Shown one piece after another: positions 1 to 12,847 of a stretch of DNA of 64,000 nucleotides (within the stretch, counting starts at the first letter, position 1; every line of letters starts with the position of its first letter). Made by a program: the position numbers and the translations under genes. Location: NCBI GenBank assembly GCA_038093515.1, contig JBBPSI010000103.1:25030-89029 (forward strand), written 5' to 3'. The stretch comes from Butyriboletus loyo. Taxonomy: Eukaryota > Basidiomycota > Agaricomycetes > Boletales > Boletaceae. A model generated the notes under the pieces. It worked only from the letters and a program-made list of their open reading frames with translations, did not search any database and had not been told where the DNA came from.

Positions 1-2730
1 CGTAGTGATGGATATACGTTACCCGGCCCATGATAAAGAACGGGGCTGTCGAACGCATCCATCAGATTCGACCGAATCATAAACCTCTGTTCACGCACCG
101 TAATGCAAGAACCACCCGTAAAACGCGATCTTGCCCACATATAAAAAGTGACCCCACCCTTCTGTTATCTTCGTCAAAAGGCGCATATAGACACTAAACA
201 ACCTGAACCACTCACGCGCGTCCATGTCAACGTATTTACGCTGTTGACGGAATAGATAATATCCCACTAACAAGAGGGACACAATGATGCCCACAGAACC
301 GCCCCACCAGATGATGGGTGTTCCCAAAAGATAATATTTGACCTGATTATCGCCCCACCCACACATCCGCAGACCCAACCGCATGAATGGCCAGTCCGTC
401 GGACTCGACGCTAGAATATCTTCCTTGTCCGGATCCGGTATGAGCGCATTATTGGACGTCATCATCGCCACGTTAAGATGCCAAAAGTCGCGCAGGAATG
501 GTGACCTGTATAGTTTCATATTGCCTGGGGGAACTGAAACAAGAGCGTCAGAAGAAAGATACCCCGCCGAGAATACGCCTCACGCACGTCGATCGTTCCA
601 GTGACCCTCCACGTTCCAGTATGTATGCATGCTGCTCGGATCATTCTCCGGGACGCAGCTGACTTCAATCTGTTTGAAACCCCATTGCGGCAAGACGGCG
701 TTCGCAGCGGACAGATAACATCCAAGCATCTGGTGTCGGAACCGCATTCTGGTCGTAAGCGAATGTACGCGCCTGACATGGCTGCCTTGACTGGTATCGT
801 CCACGATTTCGATTATCCAGTTATCATGCGAGTCCCCGACCATCGAGTTACCATAGCAAGAAACTTCATGATTGAGTTTGGTGACAGGCGCCGGGATTGG
901 ATGTGAGTGGAGGTTTCGTGACGTCGGTGCGTGTTGTAGTCGCACGACATCGCCATGGCTAAGATATTTGAGCGGATCACTTGGATTATATTCCGGCTGG
1001 TCCCAAGTCGGAAGTACGTTCCATTGGTTGTTGTCATCCTTGTAGTGATAACAAGTAACTTGTTGTTGTGAGGAACCAAGCGGATACGTTTGAACGTGAG
1101 AGTGGAGCAAGCCACCTCCCCAGCCCATGTTCTTGAGTGTGATTTTGGAACCATACGCGATCTCTAATGTGCGTTGTCTCGTGAGCACAATCAAGCCATC
1201 AAACCACGATGTGACACGAACCGAGCGGGTTCTTGTAAAAGTCATTGCCAGCGAGGTGTGCCTGGAAGAGCGAGCTCATCTGTGCATCGCCAGGGCCTGT
1301 GTGGTTCAAGATGAGAAAGTGTATTTTGAAAAAGGTCATGTAGACGAGAATGGGGAGAATGATCAGACAGAAAACCCGTGCTGCCCAGTGGCGTAGCTGA
1401 TCGCGCTGCGAAGCAGGACGTTAGCAAGAAATTGGTGATCTATATGCGCTGCTGCCTTACAGCGGACATTCGCAAATCGCCAAACTTTTCCCAGAGGTCC
1501 TCAATCGTGTATAAACCCACAACGGCGGTCACAAAGAACCCCACCCATTTGACGCTGTGTAGTCAAGGTTGATGAGCATCGGATTGTTACAAACAAAACG
1601 AGAACCAACTCACCTTGTCACACAGCCAATTGAGATGCCCGTCAGGGTAAGCCACATCCACCAGTCGAAAGAGAACGAGCTGCACGATACATGCATGAGC
1701 TCTTTTGAATGGTCCATACACAATATACGACTCACTGATATTGTTGATTATGGAATTTTGTGAGGAAAAAGACCGTGGTGAAGGTAAAGAATAGTAACAT
1801 CGAATCTAAGAGAATAAAGCGCGAAATACATAGCCATGCAACGTCTGAGGAACCCGTATGGATTATGTCAACGACCATATTAGAGAGAGCACACACGACA
1901 TACCGCACAACACCATAAGTGCGACCAAGTGACACGCCCACTGGCTCATACCCAGTTCGACGGCGGTGTACCACCCAAGGGGTACGAGCGCGACACCATA
2001 CGTCGCCATGATCACGCGCATGGCCACATAGGGTACAGTATCGGGATATGTCACGCCGCTCTCGAAACCGAAGTTGCCATCATAACCCGTCAAGAGACCA
2101 GCGAGACCAACGAGCATCTTGCCCAACGGCGGGTGAACGTCGAAATAGAACTCGCGTTTGAGGTAATGCGACCCAAATTTGCCAAAGTGGGCCTCATCCC
2201 AGACCACCAAGTTCGCGAGCCCGATTTTATGAAACCGTGTCCAGCAGGATAGGAGGGTGTATATTGCGGGTGGAACATGTTCCGAGTTTTGTTGGATGAA
2301 TTCGGTCTAGTGGTGGAGGCTCATCAGTCCAGAGGAGGTGCTGCGGAGACAAACCCATTGGGGGACGTACGATGGACGTTGGCGGTGGTGAGTACGGCTT
2401 ATGTATCCGCCCGCTAGCGACTCGACCGGTTGCGAGCCTTTGCTTTGAGTACACATCCTTTCCTTCATCGTCGTACCGCGACTCTTCCTGTTCGTCCCCA
2501 CTCATAAACCCGCCACTACTCCCCGGCCCTCTCGCAATGCGTCGTCTCGCCGACGTGTCCTCGGCCATATGATGCAGCGGCAAAGTCTCTTCGTGCTGGG
2601 TGGCCGGGATGGTCCAAGGATGTGGTTGTGTGTGTTGAAAAGGATACGAAATCTCCTCAAAGTCGGATGACGTTCGCGGCGACCTGCCCGGTGGAGTGCC
2701 AAAGTTTATTTCGACTTGGGGAGTTTTCAT
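1..2730 (-). CDS. PMT2: Protein O-mannosyltransferase, PMT2 class (3' end beyond window)
   Basis: ER-membrane enzyme that moves mannose from dolichol-phosphate mannose to Ser/Thr of secretory proteins. Nine exons read on the minus strand: 2371-2730, 1904-2306, 1736-1844, 1614-1679, 1461-1554, 1222-1405, 588-1163, 99-533 and 1-45 (runs off the window). All join in frame through 53-64 nt introns. A roughly 120-residue cytosolic N-terminus precedes the first luminal loop, where VVWDEAHFGKF (Asp-Glu near residues 157-158) and DVHPPLGKM are the family's catalytic landmarks. Next come membrane helices (VKWVGFFVTAVVGLYTIEDL), a MIR region in exon 588-1163 beginning ITLKNMGWGGGLLHSHVQ, and the C-terminal helix bundle. 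The LHSHVQTYP and GKFGSHYLKREFYFD wording fits the PMT2 subfamily better than PMT1 or PMT4. About 757 residues are present; the last few dozen are missing. The start at 2730 is the first ATG giving this frame and could be longer. Confidence 0.95.
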
Positions 2731-2977
2731 CGGCTATTTTTCACCGCCTCGTACCAGGCTCGTGCGGGGCGGATGGAACTGGTGTAGTTGTAATTGTACG
2801 CTGGTCGTTGCGTCTGACGCCGACTTGACACACTGTCTAGGTTATACGTGGAACCTTTTGTGCCATATCCGAACTACCACAGCCTTGATGGCAGAAAATT
2901 TAATGCTCCAGTCACAATATTTGTATGAACAGATTTACACCAAAAGAAACATAAAAGTATGCAAAGTCCACACCACC

Positions 2978-4192
2978 CTACAGGTGGCGAAGGTACTGAG
3001 CTGCACAAGGAATCAATTATCGTCCGTAAATCAGAGCACATGCATCCCTTACCGGTCACCATCGCATGGTCACGTTCATACGGCTCCAAAGTAACTTGTG
3101 CAATAGGCTTGAGTTTGCTGGCTCTGAGAGTCTGCACTTCTTGCGTGAACACGGCAGACGGTGCGACCGTCGAATCGACGCAGCTCGCTTTTATAGAGAT
3201 GACGACGTGACCACCATCTTTGAGGAAATACTGCGCATTGTGAATGACAATACGCGCTTGATCTGGCTGTGCGACGTCTGCGAAAATTACGTCGACAGTC
3301 GAGATGAGCATGCGGTACTTGTTTGGCAGCCGAGCGTCCTCGACGATTGCTAGTGTCCCATTTCTCAGTAGATTGACTTTGATCATAATAGCGTCTACTC
3401 ACGGATGACATTTGTCCGTTTTTTGGCCATGTTGATCAGGTCTCGACCTGACCGAGGTGAGAACTCGACCGCATATACAACACCCTCCTATGAAGCACGA
3501 AGACACCTTCAGCAATACGAGCGACGACGCAACGAAAATACGCACGGGACCCACGATATCTGCGACATGGCTCACACTCGTACCGCTCGCGGCACCCAAA
3601 TACAAGACCTTCTTCCCCGGCGCAATGAAAATATCATCCATCCCACCCAACACACCCGCCGCCAGCTTACTCCGGAACGGGTTCCACACCCGATACTCTA
3701 CCTTGGTATCCCCCACCGCACCTTCAATCGTAATCCGTTTCTCCCCATACACGCTCTCCCCTGGAACGAGGTTTTTGGTGACCAACAAGTGATCCTTGCC
3801 TTTGGCGATGAAAATCCCAGGGTGTCGGTGCGGCTCAAGGATGACTTTGGCTCCCCCTCTTGCGCCACCGCGACCGCGACCGCGATCACCTCCACGTGCG
3901 CCTCGACCGCCGCCGCCACGACCTGGAGCACCTCGGCCGTGTATACCACCACCTATGTCGCAAATGAGATCCAAGATACGGGAAGGAGGACCTTGAGAAA
4001 TGCACCACGACTGCCACGACCGCCCCCTCTCGGAGCGCCACGTCCGGCACCTCCACCACGCCCTCCACCGCCTCTCCCTCCGAATCCACCGCGGTTACCT
4101 GATGCACCTAACATTCGATGCAATGCGTGGTAATAAAAGTGAACAATTCACGAAGAAATGTACAAAGAAGAGAGCAGCGTACCGAATGCCAT
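2978..4192 (-). CDS. NOP1: Fibrillarin, box C/D snoRNP 2'-O-methyltransferase
   Basis: Nucleolar SAM-dependent methyltransferase of box C/D snoRNPs acting on pre-rRNA. Exons: 4183-4192, 4006-4107, 3953 side at 3546-3952, 3403-3487, 3053-3349, 2978-3000; 307 residues. The first exon is only 10 nt (Met-Ala-Phe-G). The second has two in-frame acceptor choices (exon ending at 4107 or 4098), adding or removing Ala-Ser-Gly. An RGG/GAR-rich N-terminus (to about residue 65) is followed by the methyltransferase fold with [16 protein letters not shown] (SAM loop), [20 protein letters not shown], and [16 protein letters not shown] at the end. Length and motif order are normal for fungal fibrillarin. It lies 236 bp downstream of SCD6 and 247 bp upstream of PMT2, all on the same strand. 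The family call is very secure. Confidence 0.96.
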
Positions 4193-4428
4193 TTTATTCA
4201 CCCTTGATCTTGGTTTTGTGATAAACGAACCGGACTCAAATTGCGTATGCCCAAAAATTTACAACGTGCTCAAATGTAAACAAGCCCAAACTGATCACTT
4301 CCCGTCTAACATTTGGACATTCAAATTTTGGTGTTGACTCGGACACAAGCACGAATGGCATACATTAAGGAGACTTAGACACCCGGATTACGACGTCCCA
4401 CCTTGCCTTGGGAGAAAAAAAAAAAGGA

Positions 4429-5973
4429 TCAACGACCGCCCACAGGCGCACCCCGACGTGGTCGTCCGCCTCTCCGACCATAACCTCCCCACCCACTCAC
4501 ATACGCACCAGGCCCCATTAACCCAACACCTCCTGGCTCACCAAATGTCGCCACATTCTTCTCCCGCTCTTCCTCTCTCCGACTTCGTCCCCCTCCACCG
4601 CGTCGTCCACCGCCCCCCCTCGAAGGCGGTGGCGTAGCCAGCGTCGACGACGACAATGAATCGAAAAACGACTTTTGCGGGTTATACGCCCGTTCTTTCT
4701 CATCTTCCTCCTTTCTCGCATCTGCCCCTCCCTCGGACGTCACACTTTCGCCTTCCGAGTTGTCCTTGCTCTTCTTCGGTGCGAGGGCAGACTTGTCAAA
4801 CCGTGCATTGGAACTCTGGAAATCGAAATCTGTCGTCGGTACTTTGAGTTCACTTGCCCTGGCAGTTGGTCCGTGGCCCTGATGTCCACGACGGCCCCCT
4901 CTGCCAATGGGTCCATTCGTCCCACGCAAGTCCCCAATCGCACGTTCAACAGACTCGAGGGATGCTGCAGCCGTTTGTACAGAATTGGTAGGGCGGCGTC
5001 CATTGGCACTCGTGCTTGGAACGTCAACCAGAGGAACAGCCACAACTTGCGGTGGTTGGGGTACATCTGGAACGATGTGTGGCTGCTGTGGGTACGGCAC
5101 AGGGGGTTGTTGTGGAGGTGGTGGCTGCGGGACCGCTTGCTGCTGATATGGAGAACCATACGGCGGATACTGGGGTGGAGCTATCCCAGGTGCTGATGCC
5201 TAGTGCTACATGTCAGCATAACCGTGAGGGTAGTATAGGCCAGGATGAACATGTCAGAAGGAAGGCAACGGAAGCATCCACACGAGTTTATGCGCTCTCG
5301 GATACGTGAGTCATTTGACTCCTTTTTACATCCGTAATACTTCATCACACATGGCATGGCCCAATACCAGTAAAATAAATGAAATGATAAAACACGCACC
5401 CCTAGCACGGCAGGATCATCGTGCACGCTGCGGCGCGGCGAGGGTTCATCGACAGCGAGGTCCTTCACTTCAGAAGCGCGAAAGATGATGTACTGGTATG
5501 GTTCTTGAACTGGTGGGATAAACTCGGCGGGAGGTCTGTCACACGTAATTAGCATTGTACGTGACGCATGCGGACAAGGATGGGATGGTCAGCAGGAAGG
5601 CAACGGAATAATCCACATGGGTAAATGCGCTCTCGGACGTAGGAGCGTAAGCTCATTTTTCACATCCGTCATATTTCATCTTTTTTTTTTGACGAGCGAC
5701 AAGACAAATGGCACTCACTTTCGCGACTCTGTACCCATAGAGTACACTAGAGGTGGCCCGAGTCAGGGTGATATTCGTAACACAGAGCGGGCACACGCCT
5801 ACCATTCGAAAGCTGGATCGTCGAGGCGGCCGGATCAATACCAGCGAGAATGCCCCGGTATCGAACATCAGAATGAGAAATGAGCGATATAGGTTTTCTG
5901 TAAACGTCGTCAGCGACAGCGCGGACAGTAGAAAAAAGAAGAAAATAATATACCCGATAAAACTGAGAGCCAT
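4429..5973 (-). CDS. SCD6: LSM14/Scd6-type RNA-granule protein
   Basis: Cytoplasmic mRNP protein; family members bind eIF4G or Dhh1 and repress translation in P-bodies. Exons: 5954-5973, 5803-5897, 5719-5746, 5400-5535, 4429-5199; 349 residues. The N-terminal Lsm fold (about residues 1-85) reads MALSFIGKPISLISHSDVRY, GILAGIDPAASTIQL, then MGTESR and YQYIIFRASEVKDL. A proline/glutamine linker follows. The C-terminal half has the FDF box (TTDFDFQSSNARFDK), an FFD-like box (NPQKSFFDSLSSS), a TFG box (NVATFGEPGG) and RGG tracts before and after. Exon 3 is 28 nt. Introns 3 and 4 (183 and 200 nt) are three times longer than the others here and share sequence with one another (see repeats). Very secure as a family call. 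Confidence 0.95.
5250..5346 (-). repeat. Repeat unit inside SCD6 intron 4
   Basis: About 100 bp within the 200-nt intron 5200-5399 is clearly similar to 5583-5681 in the neighbouring intron. Shared blocks include AGGAAGGCAACGGAA, TGCGCTCTCGGA and ACATCCGT-ATA-TTCATC in the same order and orientation. This looks like duplication of intron sequence, or insertion of the same short element twice. Confidence 0.75.
5583..5681 (-). repeat. Repeat unit inside SCD6 intron 3
   Basis: Partner of 5250-5346, lying in the 183-nt intron 5536-5718 with the same order of conserved blocks. The copies differ by substitutions and small indels, so the event is not recent. Neither copy reaches the splice sites exactly, but each fills most of its intron. 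Confidence 0.75.
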
Positions 5974-6535
5974 GGTCGTCAAGAAACGCGCGAGGGGATG
6001 AAAGAAAATTCGAACGTGTTGAGGCCACCTTTGGCGACACTGCCAGTGATGTGTGCAAGATATTCCGTCTCCGCTTCAAATTTACGTTCCTCGTCTGGTG
6101 GAGCCTTGTGAAAGATTAGATCCGCCTGCTGTCAATCAGCACATCAAGCCAAGGCTGTCCACAGCCAGTCTCAACCTTTTCTCTGCTGACTCGTGGCAGT
6201 AAACACGCAGGTTCATGACATTAAAGACTACGTGTTAATCGTTCGCAATAGGATTCGCAAGGCATGCAACGACGATGGCAATAATACAGAGCGGCCCGCG
6301 ACCAAGTAAATGTACGCACATCGTAAAGCGTTGCCAAGCCACAAACATTATCAACCAACGCAAGTATGAACCGTCTTTTGGAAAAGAATAAAAGAAGGAA
6401 GTGAGCATGCGTGATGGGTGGCGGAAGAATTAATTTACACGTGTGCGATGTTGGGAGTATGGAAGATGGAAGATGAACATGGGACATGGGGAAGCGGGGA
6501 ATGAAGGGTGAAAAATCGGGTTGGTTCTAGTGCAG
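5974..6535. other. Intergenic, SCD6 upstream / next gene 3' side
   Basis: 562 bp with no supportable gene. The half next to 5973 should hold the SCD6 promoter and 5' UTR; the half next to 6536 is the 3' flank of the gene at 6536-7656. I see no clear core-promoter element or RNA gene. Confidence 0.5.
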
Positions 6536-7656
6536 TTACGGTCGTTCAAGGCGTCCAACGACACCTTCCGCGTCAGCGTCCACAGTGACCTTTTGTCGTC
6601 CATCTCCAGTCGCCATCGGCACCCCACTCAGATGCGGATCAATGGGATCCGACGGTGGGCCGGACCCCGGTGTGGATGTCGGCGTAGATGTGGTCACCGT
6701 GGTCGATTCCACAGGATTGAAATTTCGGAAAGGCGACGGCGCGACTAGCGAACGATGAAAACGCGCGCGGAATTCGTTGGCATGGGGTGGCGGTTGTTCA
6801 CCAAAACCATTGGCCGAAGGGTCGTTCATGTCTGGAAAAGGGGGCGCAGACGGACCAGCCATCGACCCATCCGCCGCCTTTGCGGCAGCAGCTTGTTGGG
6901 CAAAGTGCATACGTCGCTACAAACACGTGGTATTGAGTCCACGACACGCTCCGAAGGCAAACGACGCACCTGATGATCCCACTGGTCGAACGCATCTGCG
7001 ATGATGGGCTCCAACGAAGCGAGATCCTCGCTCGTGATGGACAACGTCCGGAGCAACTGCTGCTTCAACAGCGGCGTACACGAAAACGACAACAACAACG
7101 TCGACGCGAAACTCTGTCCACCCGTCAACGGCGGCTGGGGAAACGACGGATCCTGTGGATTCATCGGATGCGGATGACCCATCTCGTGTGGCAACACTTG
7201 ATACTCGTTTTGTCCGTTCACGCGAAACTGCACCTCCTCGATGCCAGGTAACATCTCGCTCGTCATGTCTAGACCGAGTTCCCTCATTTTGCGCTGTTTT
7301 AGGAGGGTGCGATGTTTCCGCTGTCGCTCTCGCGCAGCTGCTCGGACGCGTTCTCTGCGTGTGAGCTCCTCGGAGGAGAGCTCCTGACCGGTAAAGGCTT
7401 GAGGGGGCGGTTGTGGCGGCTGAGGTTGTGGGGGAGGTGGAGGTTCGGTCGGCTGTGGGTAGGACATTGCGGCATTCAGGTTATTGACATGGCGGTCACG
7501 CTCCCGCTTTCTTCGTTGCCTTTCCGCAGCTTTCTCCCTTTTCAGTCTCTGCGATGGTGTTTCATTCTCTCTTGAGCCTCGTCTGCGCGAAGACGAGACG
7601 GGGGATAAAGTACTTTGGGAAGGGTTGTGGTGGACAACCGGATCCATCGCATTCAT
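6536..7656 (-). CDS. Basic, proline/alanine-rich nuclear-type protein, function unknown
   Basis: Two exons, 6970-7656 and 6536-6916, joined by a 53-nt GTGCGT...GTAG intron; 355 residues. The N-terminal part holds two strongly basic helical stretches: LKREKAAERQRRKRERDRHV (about residues 38-57) and TRRERVRAAARERQRKHRTL (about 103-122). They are separated by a Pro/Gln run. The middle (FASTLLLSFSCTPLLKQQLL) is hydrophobic and followed by a short acidic helix, and the C-terminus is low complexity. The basic stretches resemble bZIP or bHLH DNA-contact regions, but I see no leucine zipper or helix-loop-helix after them. A transcription-associated or nucleic-acid-binding role is therefore inference. 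The gene is 178 bp from ADE12 on the same strand. Confidence 0.8.
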
Positions 7657-7833
7657 ATCCTGCCCGGCTTAGAATTCTTCAGAAGAAGAGGGCAGTGTGA
7701 CGGGGACGTTACGGCGGCGGGGGAGTGACGGAGGTCGTGACCGGAAGTGACCAAGGGTGCGAACAAACATAGTCACACTTCCAGCTTCATTATGTGGCGT
7801 GAGAAATGATAATTATACCATTCAAGTTTCTAA

Positions 7834-9649
<1,816 letters not shown>

Positions 9650-10129
9650 ATGCCGATCTTTCAATCGAACCCGTTGAACGCTCCTCCATTACAGAAAACA
9701 CTTCGGCGACAACCTGCGTTGTTTGGGTTATCGTTCATACTCATCATGGTCGGCGCTTCGTTTGGTCTCCAGTCTTTTACCCAAACGCGCTATGACTTGC
9801 AGGACAAGAAAATCAAACGGGCAAGCTGATATTATGTTCACCATACCTGCTCTCATCGTCCTGCACAGCTGTCTCAAGAAGAAAGCCTTGGAATTGGCAG
9901 GTCGAGGAAAAAGTTTGACATCCGGGAAGAGTATTATGTGCGTGTGTCGGTTCTCTACCACATCGGGAGGGTTGTCTCAGACTTTGTATAGAAATTGAAT
10001 GCAATGGCTGAACAGGAATGGGAGCCAAAGAGAATTGCCCGGCCGAGAGATGTGCCAGAGTGGGGTGTACCACCGACCCGACTAGACGTGTTCCCCGATC
10101 AACTTCCTCCCGTCAAAACCAAACAATGA
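9650..10129 (+). CDS. COX16: Cytochrome c oxidase assembly protein COX16
   Basis: Mitochondrial inner-membrane assembly factor for complex IV. Exons 9650-9820, 9869-9937, 9992-10129; 125 residues. It starts MPIFQSNPLN, has one membrane segment (PALFGLSFILIMVGASFGL, about residues 19-37), then the family signature QTRYDLQDKKIKR and, after splicing, KKFDIREEYY. The C-terminus EWEPKRIARP and EWGVPP is also typical. The first intron is GC-AG (AAACGG|GCAAGC ... CACAG|CTG); no GT donor restores the frame. The ATG at 9650 is chosen because the upstream in-frame codons are non-ATG. Secure. Confidence 0.93.
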
Positions 10130-10511
10130 AGCAGCACCAACTGCGATGCATTCCCAGATTAGCTTCAGATCAGTGGTTCGTCATCTTTTCTGCGACTGCG
10201 GCGAGTCTTCGCAGGGGTGGGTGATGATAGAGGAGTTGAATGTGTTACGGCTGGGAACGGGTTGTCTTGTTCCCAGTATCGGCTACCATGTAGGTATGCC
10301 TTTCTTGCGGGACAGTTATGAAGTGACGATGTCGTACGGGAGATGCGGCCACCCTCTCTGCTGTGCTCTACAAGGAGATGACATGTGGAATAAGTAACCG
10401 GATTTATTTCTCTGTACATATGAATCAGGTTTCATTCGAGATGGGTGTATCTACCTTGATAGATCATCAGATTAGGGCTTGAAAGTTGTAGTTGCAAACC
10501 TGCTTACGGCC

Positions 10512-10754
10512 TTACTGAGTATTAATTACAAGAAGTGTCATCTGCGTAAGGCTGGGTATCCGTATGAGATCTGCATAGGGTTGTTCCTTGCCGTGCCACT
10601 CGGTGATGGTTTGGTGACGGTCGTAAATTTTGTTCGAATCCTCGTCGTCAAAGGCTCCAGCTCGAAGCGCCAGCGTTCAAGTTCAACTGGCCTCTCTTTC
10701 AATCGTGCGTCTATGGATCGATTCATGCCGGGAACTTTCATCCAATTTCGTCAT
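10512..10754 (-). pseudogene. Possible frameshifted gene remnant
   Basis: On the minus strand two overlapping frames read like pieces of one protein. One gives RPVERWRFELEP. The other, after a one-base shift near 10650, gives FDDEDSNKIYDRHQTITEWH, then EQPYADLIRIPSLTQM and a stop at 10512. The second piece has GC-rich third positions, as real genes here do. An in-frame TGA separates it from the ATG at 10754. I do not recognise the family. It may be a decayed gene, an exon of an unseen gene, or chance. Confidence 0.25.
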
Positions 10755-10825
10755 TTTAGTTCGGGTTCGGCAAAAAAAACGTGGACCCCAACTCCCATCG
10801 TAATCGGGCCAAAGTCGCAGGCGTG

Positions 10826-12227
10826 ATGAGTGGTATTGTTTCTAGATCCATTTTACCAGAGCGACATGAGTTCCCCTTATTGACCACGCTTGGAGGTGTC
10901 GCTGTCTCGCTTAAGTGTTCTGCGTTGCGTTACCCCGTCTCACGAGGCGGGGCGACCTTAATCCTCACTCATGGCATCTCAGGCTGTAAGTCCAAATGTC
11001 CCTCTACGAACCCTATGTTCGAGCCATCCTTGACAGGCAAGGAACTATACCATACAACAATTACAAGGCTGCTCAGTCTCCAGGACGCCACCTATGACAT
11101 ACGGGAAATATGGACGATTGACCTTCCTAACCACGGCGAGGCAGCCACTCTGAATCGTCGTCTTCTCAGCGAACATAAGGCAAATGGTGAACAGAAAGAA
11201 TTTATTGGGACCTGCAGTGAGTGTCTATCCTCTTCTGTCGCGTCCCGACATTCATGATCGGCCCCACCAGCGGCCATGGACTACGCTGCCCATCTGAATG
11301 CCTTTCTGTCGTTACCACGTTTCCGAGGACACAACATCGTCGGCATGGGGCACTCGGGCAGCTGCACTGTCTGGTATGCTGCTCCTTTCTTCCCGATTGC
11401 CCCTTTCAAACGCTGAGCGCGATCACATTTGACCGCAGGGTACAGGCATTGACCAAGTTCGCTCACGTGTATCCAAATGCACTGATCCTTCTCGAGCCGA
11501 CGCTCATGTTCCCTTTCATGTCTCCAACAGACCCTCGCTCGATCCACGGTGCTGCAAACGTCCGTGGCGCACTCGCCAAACGCGATACGTGGCCCTCCCG
11601 TACAGAGCTCAGACGTTGGCTCGTGACAAGTAGCAAGAGCATCTGGGCTCGATGGGACCCGAGAGTACTCGATCTCTATGTGGTACGTGTCAATGTTTGG
11701 ATGGGGGGAATCGTGTCGCTCGATGAGTTCCACTCGTTAGGAACATGGGTTCGAAGAGGTGGCGACGTCGGAGGGGCAAGGATCGTATATCACCCCGAAG
11801 GTACGCAAGGATGAAGAGGCGCCGTTGTACGCCTGTCTGGCGCACACGATCGAGCCTTCGCAGCTCGCCGCGGTGTGTACGGCGCTCAACGAGGGTGGTA
11901 AGCGAGGTGTACATCTCATCTGGGCAGAGTTCGAGGAATTCATGTACGTGGTCTTTTTTTCTGTTTGCAGCGCAAATACCGACGCTTCTTGGTACGCAGA
12001 TCGAAAACAGCAAAGGCCGAGATTTTGGATGCAGCTGAACACCGGATAGCGACACAGCGCATAGTCATGGGGTCTGGACATCTCGTGAGTCGTGCGAACC
12101 TGTTGTTTGTCACGTTTTTGGTGACATTTTGTGATAGGTTCCGCAACTGAAACCGGATGCGCTTGGGGATGCGATGCATGAGGTGCTTAGGCTGATCGTT
12201 GGGTTTGGCAAAAGATCTTTGCTTTGA
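10826..12227 (+). CDS. Alpha/beta-hydrolase fold protein
   Basis: Seven exons: 10826-10985, 11037-11216, 11271-11373, 11439-11682, 11741-11943, 12000-12084, 12138-12227; 354 residues. An N-terminal strand region (LTTLGGVAVSLKCSALRYP) leads to GATLILTHGIS, the oxyanion-side strand, then IREIWTIDLPNHGEA and the nucleophile elbow GMGHSGSC (GxSxG, serine nucleophile). LILLEPTLMFPFM follows. GVHLIWAEFEEFI and VMGSGHLVPQ near the end carry the likely acid strand and the catalytic His. The substrate cannot be read from sequence; related fungal proteins are annotated loosely as hydrolases or toxin-biosynthesis-like, and I would not go further. The exon 5-6 joint was chosen to keep the WAEFEEF strand and avoid a 27-nt intron. 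Confidence 0.9.
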
Positions 12228-12847
12228 CCATACTTGTAAGACTACTTGTTGATCCTGTACTATCACGAATACCTGCCCACTTGGTGGCATTCCAATAAAC
12301 ACACAACCTCTTTTGCGCGTCCTAGTTCTATGCTTACATCTGCAATTTGAATGCATGCGATGGTCATCTTGATCATGAAGTCGGCCCGAAGCGGAGTTTC
12401 AGAAATGATCACGGGTAGCTCAACTGGCGACGGCACTTTCGTGCTCAAGTAACTTGTCTCGAGGCCAGAATTGGATCCAGCGCTGTTATGATCTGACAAT
12501 TCGTGACTATTTGTGACCGTCGAAAATTGGGCAGGGTAGGTGAATCGTTGTAAGTACAGCAGGGCTTTCATACAAGTAACTTCTCGCACGACTCTAATCT
12601 GGCTCGTACATCATCTATCTTAGTCTGGAAGTCGAACCTTCGCCTATTCGTTGCTCCCAACGATACAGTTCATGGCCCTCATATAGGCCAATTTAACCCA
12701 CAGCTCGGTTCAGTGTTCACTGGTGGTATCACCCCGCGGAATTCAATCCAGTGCAGTACTACCGCATCGGATTCTGCGTCAATATCCACAGCAAAGTCGA
12801 GTCCAACGGCGCCACCGTACTACCGCCCATCAGCAGACCCGCCTCTC
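12228..12847. other. Intergenic / possible 5' exon of the DUF4419 gene
   Basis: 620 bp. From about 12713 an open Ser/Pro-rich frame runs into the next gene without an ATG (NSIQCSTTASDSASISTAKS), preceded by CAG acceptor-like sites. An upstream coding exon is possible, but I could not identify its start. Nothing else is seen. Confidence 0.4.

Noticed and set aside
11944..11970. 27-nt intron in the alpha/beta hydrolase (GTACGTGG to TTTGCAG)
   Set aside because: Too short for a spliceosomal intron; the 56-nt alternative ending at 11999 keeps frame and the conserved C-terminal part.
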